Positions 1 to 5,518 of a stretch of DNA of 5,851 bases are shown in pieces. Under the pieces are notes generated by a model. It was not told the DNA's origin and searched no databases. It worked only from the letters and a program-made list of their open reading frames with translations. Source of the DNA: Candidatus Zixiibacteriota bacterium (GTDB lineage Bacteria; Zixibacteria; MSB-5A5; GN15; PGXB01); NCBI GenBank assembly GCA_026397495.1, contig JAPLUS010000437.1, forward strand, positions 1-5,851, read 5' to 3'. The first letter of the stretch is position 1; every line of letters starts with the position of its first letter. The position numbers and the translations under genes are program-made.

Positions 1-306
1 CACAGGGTCTTTGTCAGCAATAATGACTTTGAAGGACTGAAACGAGCCAAAGAGGAAAAACCGGATGTTATTCTTCTGGACATAATGATGCCGGAAACCG
101 ATGGTTATGGCGTCTGCAATACCCTAAAAAATGACCCGGCCACCGCTAATATTCCCGTAGTCTTCCTGACCGGTAAGGACAGAAATGATGATATGGGTCG
201 GTCCTTTAAGGTTGGCGGCGACATGTTTATAAAGAAACCTTTTTCCTGTGAAAGACTGCTTGAAATTATCAATATTATCCTGATGTCCACCGGCAGACAC
301 GCATAA
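1..306 (+). CDS. Response regulator receiver domain, 3' part (5' end outside window)
   Basis: The reading frame is open from base 1 and gives 101 residues ending at TAA 304-306. It is the C-terminal three quarters of a CheY-like receiver domain, which takes a phosphoryl group from a histidine kinase. The phospho-acceptor is Asp27 of the visible part, in LLDIMMPETDG. The conserved Thr57 lies in VVFLTGK, and the conserved Lys is in the IKKPF motif (about residues 77-81), followed by the last helix. The N-terminal strand with the acidic metal-binding pair is missing because the window starts inside the gene. The frame stops about 20 residues after KPF, so no output domain follows. It is therefore either a stand-alone CheY/Spo0F-like protein or a receiver at the C-terminus of a longer protein, and the window cannot separate these. 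An internal ATG at 85 lies after the phospho-acceptor and is not a real start. A strong terminator follows at 326-350. Confidence 0.93.
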   Translation, partial: HRVFVSNNDFEGLKRAKEEKPDVILLDIMMPETDGYGVCNTLKNDPATANIPVVFLTGKDRNDDMGRSFKVGGDMFIKKPFSCERLLEIINIILMSTGRHA

Positions 307-325
307 TTCCTTGACGATATCCAGT

Positions 326-350
326 AAGGCAGAATATTCTGCCTTTTTTT
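326..350 (+). terminator. Rho-independent terminator after the receiver gene
   Basis: Bases 326-345 form a perfect 20-base palindrome (AAGGCAGA, ATAT, TCTGCCTT) that runs straight into a T run ending at 350. It can fold as an 8-bp stem with a 4-base loop and U tail. It lies 20 bases after the receiver stop codon and 74 bases before rlmN, so it should separate the two transcription units. The left arm has no A run before it, so termination is expected mainly on the + strand. Confidence 0.88.
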
Positions 351-423
351 ATTGTACATTTGAAATCCGGATGCTTCCTTATAAAAGATCTTGGAAAATA
401 TCGATTTCACTTTAAATTAATCT

Positions 424-1458
424 ATGCAAAAAGAAAATCTTCTTGGCAAAACAATTGCCGAATTAGAAGCTCTGATGGAGGAATTGGGGGAAAAACGATA
501 TAAAGGCCGACAGCTTTTCAAATGGTTATATAATATGCCGGGGTCAAATTTCTTTAAAATGAGCGATTTATCTAAGGAACTGCGGACCAAACTGGAAGGG
601 AATTGCTCATTTATTGGTTTAGACCTCGCCAGAAGTCTAAAATCGGCTGACGGCACCGAAAAATTTCTTTTCGCTCTTAATGATGGCCTGGCTATTGAAT
701 CGGTTCTGATACCTGACGGTCCCAAAAGGACGGTCTGCATTTCCAGTCAAGTCGGGTGTTCACTTGGATGTAAATTTTGCGCCACGGGATTAATCGGTTT
801 CAGGCGCAATCTTACGGTTGGGGAAATGGTAGGGCAACTGTTGTTCCTCCGGCAAAGGGATGGCCTTGAGGCCTTTCACAATATTGTCTTTATGGGGATG
901 GGAGAGCCGCTTCTAAACTATGACAATGTTGTTAAGACTATTGAGATTATTTCTTCGGAGTTGGGATTTTCTGTTTCAACCAAGAAGGTTACTGTCTCCA
1001 CTGTTGGCATTGTACCCCAGATTTATTCTCTGGCCGATTCAGGCCTGAAAGTAAATCTTGCCATATCACTGCATGCCACCAGCGATGAGAAGCGGAAAGA
1101 AATAATCCCGGTTGCCAGATCATATGGCCTGAAGGCATTGATGGAATCTGCCAAATATTTTACTCACCGGCGAAAAAAGAGGGTTACTTTTGAATATATC
1201 CTCTTTAAAGGATTTAATGATACCTTTAATAATGCCAAGGAATTGGCCAATCTTGTTAAAGATATCCCTTGTAAGATAAATATATTGGCCTATAATCCGG
1301 TTAGCGGTCTTTCTTATCGGCGGCCCTCTGACGAAGAGATTAATGAATTTGGCAAGCTCCTTTACCCCTTGGCTGCCGCGGTTACTGTGCGGAAGAGTCG
1401 AGGATTGGATATTGAAGCAGCTTGCGGTCAATTGGCGGGAAGATATGGGAAGTCTTAA
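424..1458 (+). CDS. rlmN: RlmN: dual-specificity 23S rRNA A2503 / tRNA A37 C2-methyltransferase
   Basis: This 344-residue radical-SAM enzyme is of normal length for RlmN. The family methylates carbon 2 of A2503 in 23S rRNA and of A37 in certain tRNAs, in the cytoplasm. The N-terminal helical part (about 1-60, with YKGRQLFKWLY at 26-36) is typical. The [4Fe-4S] motif CxxxCxxC is Cys112, Cys116 and Cys119 in QVGCSLGCKFCATG. The two mechanistic cysteines are present: Cys105 in VCISSQVG, matching E. coli Cys118, and Cys334 in IEAACGQLAG, matching E. coli Cys355, which carries the methyl group. The GMGEP SAM-binding motif is at 158-162, SLHA at 215-218 and AYNPV at 289-293. An in-frame TAA at 418-420 fixes ATG 424 as the first possible start. 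No Shine-Dalgarno sequence is visible ahead of it, only an A/T-rich leader. The conserved ACGQ end and normal length favour RlmN over the resistance paralogue Cfr. It lies between two terminator-like elements, so it may be monocistronic. Confidence 0.97.
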   Translation: MQKENLLGKTIAELEALMEELGEKRYKGRQLFKWLYNMPGSNFFKMSDLSKELRTKLEGNCSFIGLDLARSLKSADGTEKFLFALNDGLAIESVLIPDGPKRTVCISSQVGCSLGCKFCATGLIGFRRNLTVGEMVGQLLFLRQRDGLEAFHNIVFMGMGEPLLNYDNVVKTIEIISSELGFSVSTKKVTVSTVGIVPQIYSLADSGLKVNLAISLHATSDEKRKEIIPVARSYGLKALMESAKYFTHRRKKRVTFEYILFKGFNDTFNNAKELANLVKDIPCKINILAYNPVSGLSYRRPSDEEINEFGKLLYPLAAAVTVRKSRGLDIEAACGQLAGRYGKS

Positions 1459-1460
1459 AA

Positions 1461-1479
1461 AGGAAGTCTATCCTCTTTT
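1461..1479 (+). terminator. Weak possible terminator after rlmN
   Basis: AGGA at 1461-1464 can pair with TCCT at 1471-1474 around a 6-base loop. The flanking A residues before it and CTTTT after it could extend the stem or act as a short U tail. The 4-bp core is short and A/T-rich, so this is only a candidate. If it does not work, rlmN and the downstream lipoprotein gene could be read on one transcript. Confidence 0.22.
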
Positions 1480-1537
1480 AAATGGAATTTTTTATTAACG
1501 GCCGTCCTGACGGTGTACTGAAAATAAGACTGATTTC

Positions 1538-1570
1538 AGGAAGGAATTAATTTTTGTATTTATTAAAAGG
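1538..1570 (+). promoter_or_regulatory. Two alternative ribosome binding sites deciding the lipoprotein start
   Basis: AGGAAGGA at 1538-1545 stands 8 bases before TTG 1554. AAAAGG at 1565-1570 stands 10 bases before ATG 1581. The upstream site is the better Shine-Dalgarno match but serves a TTG. The downstream site is weaker but serves an ATG, and gives a signal peptide of ordinary length. Both starts are in the same frame and keep the lipobox, so the mature protein is the same either way. Confidence 0.4.
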
Positions 1571-1580
1571 TCATAAGCTA

Positions 1581-1994
1581 ATGAAACAAAATACTAAAAA
1601 ATTATGGCTCTGGCTGATACTGGGTATGATTGGTCTATCGATATCCTGTGGCCAGAAAAATCCGCCTCGCGATGAAATACCAATTATTAAGGATTTATTG
1701 GCGAAATTCGAACAATCCATTAAGGATAGAAATGCCTCGCTGATTGATTCTCTATTTTTGACCCAAATATATGATCGGGGATATGCGTCAAAGCGAGTCT
1801 TGGCCGCCATATATGATTCAACCGGTGAAGGCGGTTTCTATGCTTTTGGCAAGCGGGAATTTCTCTACACTAAAAATATAGGATTGGTTATCTGTCGAAT
1901 AATGGCTGATAGTGCGGATTCCGGTCGGCCTGTGGAAATAACATTGGAGAAAGTTAGCGATTACTGGCTGATAAGAGGTTTCGATCTCAAATAA
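1581..1994 (+). CDS. Small putative lipoprotein, function unknown (possibly NTF2-like)
   Basis: The protein is 137 residues from ATG 1581. Nine residues would be added from the in-frame TTG 1554, which has its own good ribosome binding site. The N-terminus is a lipoprotein signal peptide: a Lys-rich start (MKQNTKK), a hydrophobic core (LWLWLILGMIG) and a lipobox-like LSISC, with Cys23 as the lipidation site. The mature chain would be about 115 residues, anchored to a membrane and facing the periplasm or outside. It has no motif I can name. Its pattern is a first helix (IIKDLLAKFEQSIKDRNAS), a middle part with Gly and aromatic residues (GEGGFYAFGKREF) and a closing strand (VSDYWLIRGFDL). This resembles small NTF2/SnoaL-like cone folds; that is a weak inference from pattern only. 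It lies 122 bases after rlmN and converges on the exported protease gene across a shared terminator. A functional link to the protease is not shown by this arrangement. Confidence 0.78.
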   Translation: MKQNTKKLWLWLILGMIGLSISCGQKNPPRDEIPIIKDLLAKFEQSIKDRNASLIDSLFLTQIYDRGYASKRVLAAIYDSTGEGGFYAFGKREFLYTKNIGLVICRIMADSADSGRPVEITLEKVSDYWLIRGFDLK

Positions 1995-2021
1995 AAAAAT
2001 CCGGCACAGCCGGACTTTTTT
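1993..2021. terminator. Bidirectional terminator between convergent genes
   Basis: TCCGGC at 2000-2005 pairs with GCCGGA at 2009-2014 around an ACA loop. A run of seven A lies before the stem (1993-1999) and a T run follows it (2016-2021), so the hairpin has a U tail in either direction. It begins at the stop codon of the lipoprotein gene (+) and lies 21 bases beyond the stop of the protease gene (-), exactly where one shared element can end both transcripts. Confidence 0.87.
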
Positions 2022-2041
2022 AAAGATATTTCCGCATATTC

Positions 2042-3874
2042 CTATGGTAATTGTCCTACGGTCTGGCCTGCCCGAAGTAATTTGCTGTATTGATTTCTAT
2101 TCCCAAGCAGGTCAATTGCCTGTAAAACCCCGGGATCCGTCTTCAGGATAATCTCCTCATAAACGCCTCGTTCTCCGGCAAGCTTGGCTATGATTTCCCT
2201 CTTGATTGCTTTCTTAATATAGTCGTCGGATTTGGCAAAATCCGTTTCCTTTTCTTTCTTTATCTGTTGTCCCAATTCCTTCATCGATTGAGCGAAAATG
2301 GAATCTTTTTGTTCTTCCTTGACTATATTTTTCATCCTATCAAGGGTAACTTCAAGGGAAGTCTTATATGAAAAGCTTTTACTCTCTGTAAAGGATTTGA
2401 AATCTTTGACAATATCGTCGTTAATTACAATATCTTTGCCGAGATCGGGATGGGTGACTACATACCTGACCGCAAAGTCAAAAAATATACCCTTCCTCTC
2501 GAGATTGATTTCTATAGGCAGCAGGTAGCGATCCTGACTAATTTCGACATCCGGCAGAATGCCGCCGCCGCCATAAACAACCCGTCCTTTATCGGTATAA
2601 TAGGCCAACTTTTTGGATGTAACAAGAGAATCGGTTTTTAGAGAATCACTTCCAAGGGCATTGCTGCTATCAAAGGAAACTATCTGGTCGGGGCTATCCT
2701 TCTTTTCATTTTCCGCCTTCTGAACGCATCGGCCTGAAGGTACATAGTACCTGGCGGTCGTTAATTTCAACTGCACATCTTCATCAGGTCCAATGGGGAA
2801 AATCCCCTGGACTAATCCCTTCCCATAGGTTGGATGCCCCATTATTATACCGCGATCCCAATCCTGAATGGCCCCGGCCACGATTTCTGACGCTGAGGCA
2901 GTGCCTTCATCGACCAATACCACCAGAGGTTTATCGGGGGGATATAGGGGCAAACGGCGAGAATAATGCCTCTCCTCCGAATCGGCAAATTTGCCGCGGG
3001 TATAGACAATCAATTTCCCTTCGGGAACAAATAATTCTCCCGTTTCAACCGCTTCCCTCAATAGTCCGCCGCCATTAGAGCGCAAATCGAAAATCAATCC
3101 TTCAATCCCCTTGGCATTTAGCTCCGTAATTGCCTGCACTAATTCATTGCGGGTCTCTTCAGCGAACCGGGAAAGACGTACATAGCCGATATTTGTGCCT
3201 TGTATAACCCCATAATAATTTACCGATTTCAATTCTATCACTGCCCGTTCTAACTCGAAATCCAGTGGATCAGGGAGCCCTTCCCGCTTTACCTTGAGAA
3301 CAACCTTCGTTCCGCTTTCCCCACGCATCAATTTGGCCGCGTCGGCGGTTGTCATCCGGTAAGTTGATTTGCTGTCTATTTCATATATGACATCTCCGGA
3401 TTTCAAACCCTTCTTATAAGCCGGAGAACCTTCCATCGGCGTGACTATTATAATATGATTATCGCGGGCATCTATTTCCATTCCCAGTCCGCTATATTTG
3501 CCATGCGTGCTCTCCATTATCTGTTTATAGGCTTTCTCATCCATCAAGACAGAATAGCGGTCAAGATTTTCCAGCATTCCCCTGATGCCGGCATTGATAA
3601 GCTCCCGAGTATCAATATCCTCCATATAGCGATTCTTGATATTATAAACGGTCTGATCGAATTTCTTTATTTCACGGAAAATGGCTTCTTTGGACTCTTT
3701 CGCCCGATTGGTGGAAGAATCAACCGTGATTTCATTAAGATTTATATGTAAAGTATCAGCAAGGAATATTGGTTTGTTATCGGGTCGCTGGACGGCTTCA
3801 CCGCTTCCCACTATCCAAATCAATCCCAACATAAAAGCGGTTACAGAAAGTATCATCAATGTAAATTTTTTCAT
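2042..3874 (-). CDS. ctpA: Exported S41-family C-terminal processing protease with PDZ domain
   Basis: The protein is 610 residues from the chosen start, and the symbol is family-level. CtpA/Prc-type enzymes cut proteins near their C-termini outside the cytoplasm. In order: a hydrophobic export segment at about 4-23 (FTLMILSVTAFMLGLIWIV) with no lipobox; a helical region; a PDZ domain at about 124-203, with SGLGMEID and GLKSGDVIYEID; and the S41 core at about 223-385, with FDLRSNGGGLL at 262-272. The Ser-Lys-Gln triad is complete: Ser327 in GTASASE, Lys352 in TYGKG and Gln356, with the CtpB spacings of 25 and 4. PSGRCVQ (379-385) and GGGGILPDV (435-443) follow, separated by a Ser/Asp/Lys-rich stretch (about 389-421). 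The last 150 or so residues are charged and probably helical. The start is set by GGAGGT seven bases before ATG 3874. The frame stays open to 3955, but a promoter at 3912-3939 lies inside that extension. It is probably monocistronic. Confidence 0.95.
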   Translation of the reverse strand: MKKFTLMILSVTAFMLGLIWIVGSGEAVQRPDNKPIFLADTLHINLNEITVDSSTNRAKESKEAIFREIKKFDQTVYNIKNRYMEDIDTRELINAGIRGMLENLDRYSVLMDEKAYKQIMESTHGKYSGLGMEIDARDNHIIIVTPMEGSPAYKKGLKSGDVIYEIDSKSTYRMTTADAAKLMRGESGTKVVLKVKREGLPDPLDFELERAVIELKSVNYYGVIQGTNIGYVRLSRFAEETRNELVQAITELNAKGIEGLIFDLRSNGGGLLREAVETGELFVPEGKLIVYTRGKFADSEERHYSRRLPLYPPDKPLVVLVDEGTASASEIVAGAIQDWDRGIIMGHPTYGKGLVQGIFPIGPDEDVQLKLTTARYYVPSGRCVQKAENEKKDSPDQIVSFDSSNALGSDSLKTDSLVTSKKLAYYTDKGRVVYGGGGILPDVEISQDRYLLPIEINLERKGIFFDFAVRYVVTHPDLGKDIVINDDIVKDFKSFTESKSFSYKTSLEVTLDRMKNIVKEEQKDSIFAQSMKELGQQIKKEKETDFAKSDDYIKKAIKREIIAKLAGERGVYEEIILKTDPGVLQAIDLLGNRNQYSKLLRAGQTVGQLP

Positions 3875-3881
3875 CCGCGAG

Positions 3882-3887
3882 ACCTCC
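3882..3887 (-). promoter_or_regulatory. Strong Shine-Dalgarno site of the S41 protease gene
   Basis: On the minus strand GGAGGT (3887 down to 3882) is followed by seven bases and then ATG at 3874. This is close to ideal in sequence and spacing. It decides the start in favour of MKKFTLMIL, which opens directly with an export signal, over the ATG at 3955, which would put 27 polar residues before it. Confidence 0.88.
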
Positions 3888-3911
3888 AAAAGCAATCTGT
3901 CTTTGTAAGAT

Positions 3912-3939
3912 AATTTATCCATTCCATATAACATGTCAA
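3912..3939 (-). promoter_or_regulatory. Sigma-70-like promoter of the S41 protease gene
   Basis: Reading the minus strand, a perfect -35 box TTGACA (3939-3934) is followed by 16 bases and TAAATT (3917-3912), a 4 of 6 match to TATAAT. Transcription would start near 3904, giving an untranslated leader of about 30 bases that carries the GGAGGT site. Box, spacing, ribosome site and signal peptide agree with one another. The -10 box is the weak point. Confidence 0.6.
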
Positions 3940-3975
3940 GCAAGATAAGGGCCATTTCGGCCGTCTATCTTCTTG
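3937..3975. repeat. Imperfect inverted repeat abutting the protease -35 box
   Basis: Left arm: CAAG (3937-3940), a bulged C, AAGATA (3942-3947), two unpaired bases, GGCC (3950-3953). Then come a 5-base centre (ATTTC) and the right arm: GGCC (3959-3962), three unpaired bases, TATCTT (3966-3971), CTTG (3972-3975). Fourteen base pairs match over two 17-base arms. The left arm overlaps the outer half of the protease -35 box (3934-3939). It could be an operator for a dimeric regulator or a structured DNA site. It lies upstream of the predicted start of transcription, so it is not a leader RNA hairpin of that gene. Confidence 0.45.
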
Positions 3976-4233
3976 AGAATTTAACAGTTAAATCCACTAA
4001 TTAGTTTCATTTTTTCAATTTGACCGCGATGTTTTCTGCAACTTATTTACCATTAAATAGTTATAGCATTTGAGGAATTCCCTGTTTTCTTTGTTTGGTC
4101 CTTGCCGCTTTTATAGATATTAACACCTTCATCCTCTTGAATGGCTACAGGAATAGACACTTACCGCAAAATATTGCATCAATAATGTTCAATATCTTCT
4201 GCAATAAAAGGCAAATCATCGACCTAAATCTGA

Positions 4234-4263
4234 TTGACATCCTCTTTTCATTGATGATATTGT
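4234..4263 (+). promoter_or_regulatory. Sigma-70-like promoter of the phosphatase gene (possibly of three genes)
   Basis: A perfect -35 box TTGACA at 4234-4239 is followed by 18 bases and TATTGT at 4258-4263, a 4 of 6 match to the -10 consensus with the conserved T, A and final T present. Transcription would begin near 4270, about 15 bases before ATG 4285. This leaves a very short leader with at best a weak GGGA ribosome site. Since no terminator is visible between the next three genes, it may drive phosphatase, ogt and the M29 peptidase together. Confidence 0.55.
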
Positions 4264-4284
4264 GTGTTGGGATAGTGTCTTAAT

Positions 4285-4956
4285 ATGCAAGAGTTTGTTA
4301 AATTTTCAAATTATAACTGCATAAAAAACCTCATCTTTGATCTTGACGGTACCCTCATTGACTCCTCGGCCGGCGTTATTGAAGCTACCAACTATGCTCT
4401 TAAGGCCATTGGCGAATTACCCCGTAACCCTATGGAAATAAAAAGATTTATAGGATGCCCGCTGGAAGAAATGTTTCGCAATTTTTCAAACAAATCATAT
4501 GAGCAATTCTGGAAATATTTCCAGGAGTCCGGGATTGAAGCAATTGCGGTATCGGCCAAACCGCTTGATGGAGCCAATGAGGTCCTTTACACATTATATA
4601 GGCGCGGGTTTAAAATAGGAATTGGGACGACCAAAATGAGGATCCATGTCGAAAAGATTCTTAAGAAACTAAATTGGGATATAATTGTGAAAACATATGT
4701 GGGGGGTGATGATGTGGCCCGCGTTAAGCCGGCTCCCGATGTTTATAAAAAGGTAATGAAACTTCTGGAGGGCGATAAGACCGACTCGCTGGTTATCGGC
4801 GATACTATTAATGATGTTATCGCTGCTCGAACCGCCGGCCTGCCGGTATTTGCCGTTAAGTCCCCCTTTGGCGACAACAAAGAATTGATGCGCAGTAACC
4901 CCGATAGGATTTTAAATAATCTTCTGGAGTTGCCGGCCATTCTCTACCATGATTAA
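4285..4956 (+). CDS. HAD-superfamily phosphatase, phosphoglycolate phosphatase-like
   Basis: The protein is 223 residues, the usual size of a subfamily I HAD hydrolase with a helical cap. These cytoplasmic enzymes remove phosphate from small molecules through an aspartyl-phosphate intermediate and need Mg2+. All four motifs are seen. Motif I is FDLDGTLIDS, with nucleophile Asp19 and acid/base Asp21. Motif II is IGIGTTK, with Thr115. Motif III is the Lys of KPAPD (Lys148). Motif IV is IGDTINDVIAA, with Asp173 and Asp177. The cap is the segment at about 30-97 between motifs I and II. The general pattern is that of Gph/PpaX proteins, but substrate cannot be read from sequence, so I give no symbol. 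An in-frame TAG at 4273-4275 limits the start to ATG 4285 or later. The 12 or so residues before the first strand are longer than usual, and the ribosome site is poor. The ogt gene follows after 34 bases. Confidence 0.93.
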   Translation: MQEFVKFSNYNCIKNLIFDLDGTLIDSSAGVIEATNYALKAIGELPRNPMEIKRFIGCPLEEMFRNFSNKSYEQFWKYFQESGIEAIAVSAKPLDGANEVLYTLYRRGFKIGIGTTKMRIHVEKILKKLNWDIIVKTYVGGDDVARVKPAPDVYKKVMKLLEGDKTDSLVIGDTINDVIAARTAGLPVFAVKSPFGDNKELMRSNPDRILNNLLELPAILYHD

Positions 4957-4990
4957 TATTATTTATATTTGTGGCAACCTCTTGTAAAAA

Positions 4991-5506
4991 ATGAAACAAA
5001 ATTTGATGGATACTTTATATCTTCACCAATTCAGAACCCGGCTTGGCTGGTTTTGGGTTGCTTCCACCGACAGGGGGATGGCAATTATTTCTCTTCCGGG
5101 GGAAAAAGAATATTTCGAAGAAAAGAAAAGGAAAAAATTCCGTAAGTACAGAATTGTAAAGGGGGGCAAGGAAAATAAGAAGGCCGAAAGAGAGATTAAA
5201 GCCTATTTGAATGGGAGATTAAAAAAATTCTCGCTTCGTCTTGATATTACCGGGACACCCTTTCAAAAAAAGGTGCTCAAGAAGGTCATCAATATTCCGT
5301 ATGGAGAGACCGCTACTTATGGCGAGATTGCTCGTGCTATAGGAAGGCCAAAGGCGGCCCGGGCGGTTGGATCGGCCAATGCCTCTAATTGTCTGCCGTT
5401 GGTCATACCTTGTCATCGGGTTTTGGCTTCAAATGGACTGGGTGGATATAGAGGCGGTCTTAAAATTAAGCAAAGCCTTCTACAACTTGAAAATCTAAAT
5501 TTCTAA
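4991..5506 (+). CDS. ogt: Ogt: methylated-DNA--[protein]-cysteine S-methyltransferase
   Basis: This 171-residue suicide repair protein takes alkyl groups from O6-alkylguanine (and O4-alkylthymine) in DNA onto its own cysteine. The C-terminal domain (about 87-168) is complete. The acceptor is Cys141 in IPCHRVL. The helix-turn-helix carries the arginine finger Arg124 (KAARAVGSA). The Asn hinge is Asn133, eight residues before the cysteine as in human AGT. Tyr153 lies in GGYRGG and the helix-capping Glu167 in LLQLE. The N-terminal domain (about 1-85) is weakly conserved, as is normal, and carries a very Lys/Arg-rich stretch at about 42-72. There is no AraC or Ada metal-binding part, so this is an Ogt/MGMT-type protein and not an inducible Ada fusion. 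An in-frame TAA at 4985-4987 fixes ATG 4991 as the first start. No Shine-Dalgarno sequence is visible. It probably shares a transcript with the M29 peptidase gene 12 bases downstream. Confidence 0.95.
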   Translation: MKQNLMDTLYLHQFRTRLGWFWVASTDRGMAIISLPGEKEYFEEKKRKKFRKYRIVKGGKENKKAEREIKAYLNGRLKKFSLRLDITGTPFQKKVLKKVINIPYGETATYGEIARAIGRPKAARAVGSANASNCLPLVIPCHRVLASNGLGGYRGGLKIKQSLLQLENLNF

Positions 5507-5507
5507 T

Positions 5508-5513
5508 GGGAAG
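5508..5513 (+). promoter_or_regulatory. Ribosome binding site of the M29 peptidase gene
   Basis: GGGAAG at 5508-5513 begins two bases after the ogt stop codon and stands five bases before ATG 5519. It supports this start and translation from a transcript shared with ogt. Confidence 0.65.
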
Positions 5514-5518
5514 TGATT

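Larger units (their letters stand above)
3888..4284. other. Divergent intergenic region with no convincing gene
   Basis: About 400 A+T-rich bases separate the protease gene (-) from the phosphatase gene (+). The region holds a TTGACA-containing promoter facing outward at each end and an imperfect inverted repeat at 3937-3975. Another short pair is ATATTG at 4171-4176 with CAATAT at 4190-4195. An open frame of 62 codons from TTG 4095 to TAA 4281-4283 has no ribosome binding site, is rich in Ile, Asn and Leu as expected of non-coding A+T-rich DNA, and overlaps the phosphatase promoter, so I do not call it. Nothing else recognisable is seen between about 3976 and 4230. Confidence 0.7.

Noticed and set aside
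352..385. Promoter for rlmN from TTGTAC (352) or TTGAAA (360) with TATAAA (380-385)
   Set aside because: The spacers are 22 and 14 bases, both outside the usual 16-18. TATAAA may still be a -10 box, but no properly spaced -35 is seen.
424..1458. Cfr-type antibiotic-resistance methyltransferase instead of RlmN
   Set aside because: The C-terminal IEAACGQLAG, the CISSQVGC context and the normal length are the RlmN pattern, and the setting is housekeeping with no mobile element.
1501..1515. Short dyad CCGTCCTGACGG after rlmN
   Set aside because: The stem is only 4 bp once a loop is allowed and no T run follows, so it is not a terminator. No other role is apparent.
2298..3908. Several plus-strand open frames inside the S41 protease gene
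   Set aside because: They are antisense shadows of a gene with a complete set of catalytic motifs, and they show no ribosome sites or recognisable domains.
4020..4049. Second possible + strand promoter (TTGACC at 4020)
   Set aside because: The hexamers at 16-18 bases spacing match the -10 consensus poorly, and a better promoter lies nearer the phosphatase gene.
4171..4206. Short inverted pairs (ATATTG/CAATAT and TATTGCA/TGCAATA) in the intergenic region
   Set aside because: Six- and seven-base A/T-rich matches at loose spacing are expected by chance in this composition.
4095..4283. 62-codon open frame from TTG, ending one base before the phosphatase ATG
   Set aside because: It has no ribosome binding site, its composition is that expected of A+T-rich non-coding DNA, it shows no recognisable motif, and it overlaps the best promoter candidate for the next gene.
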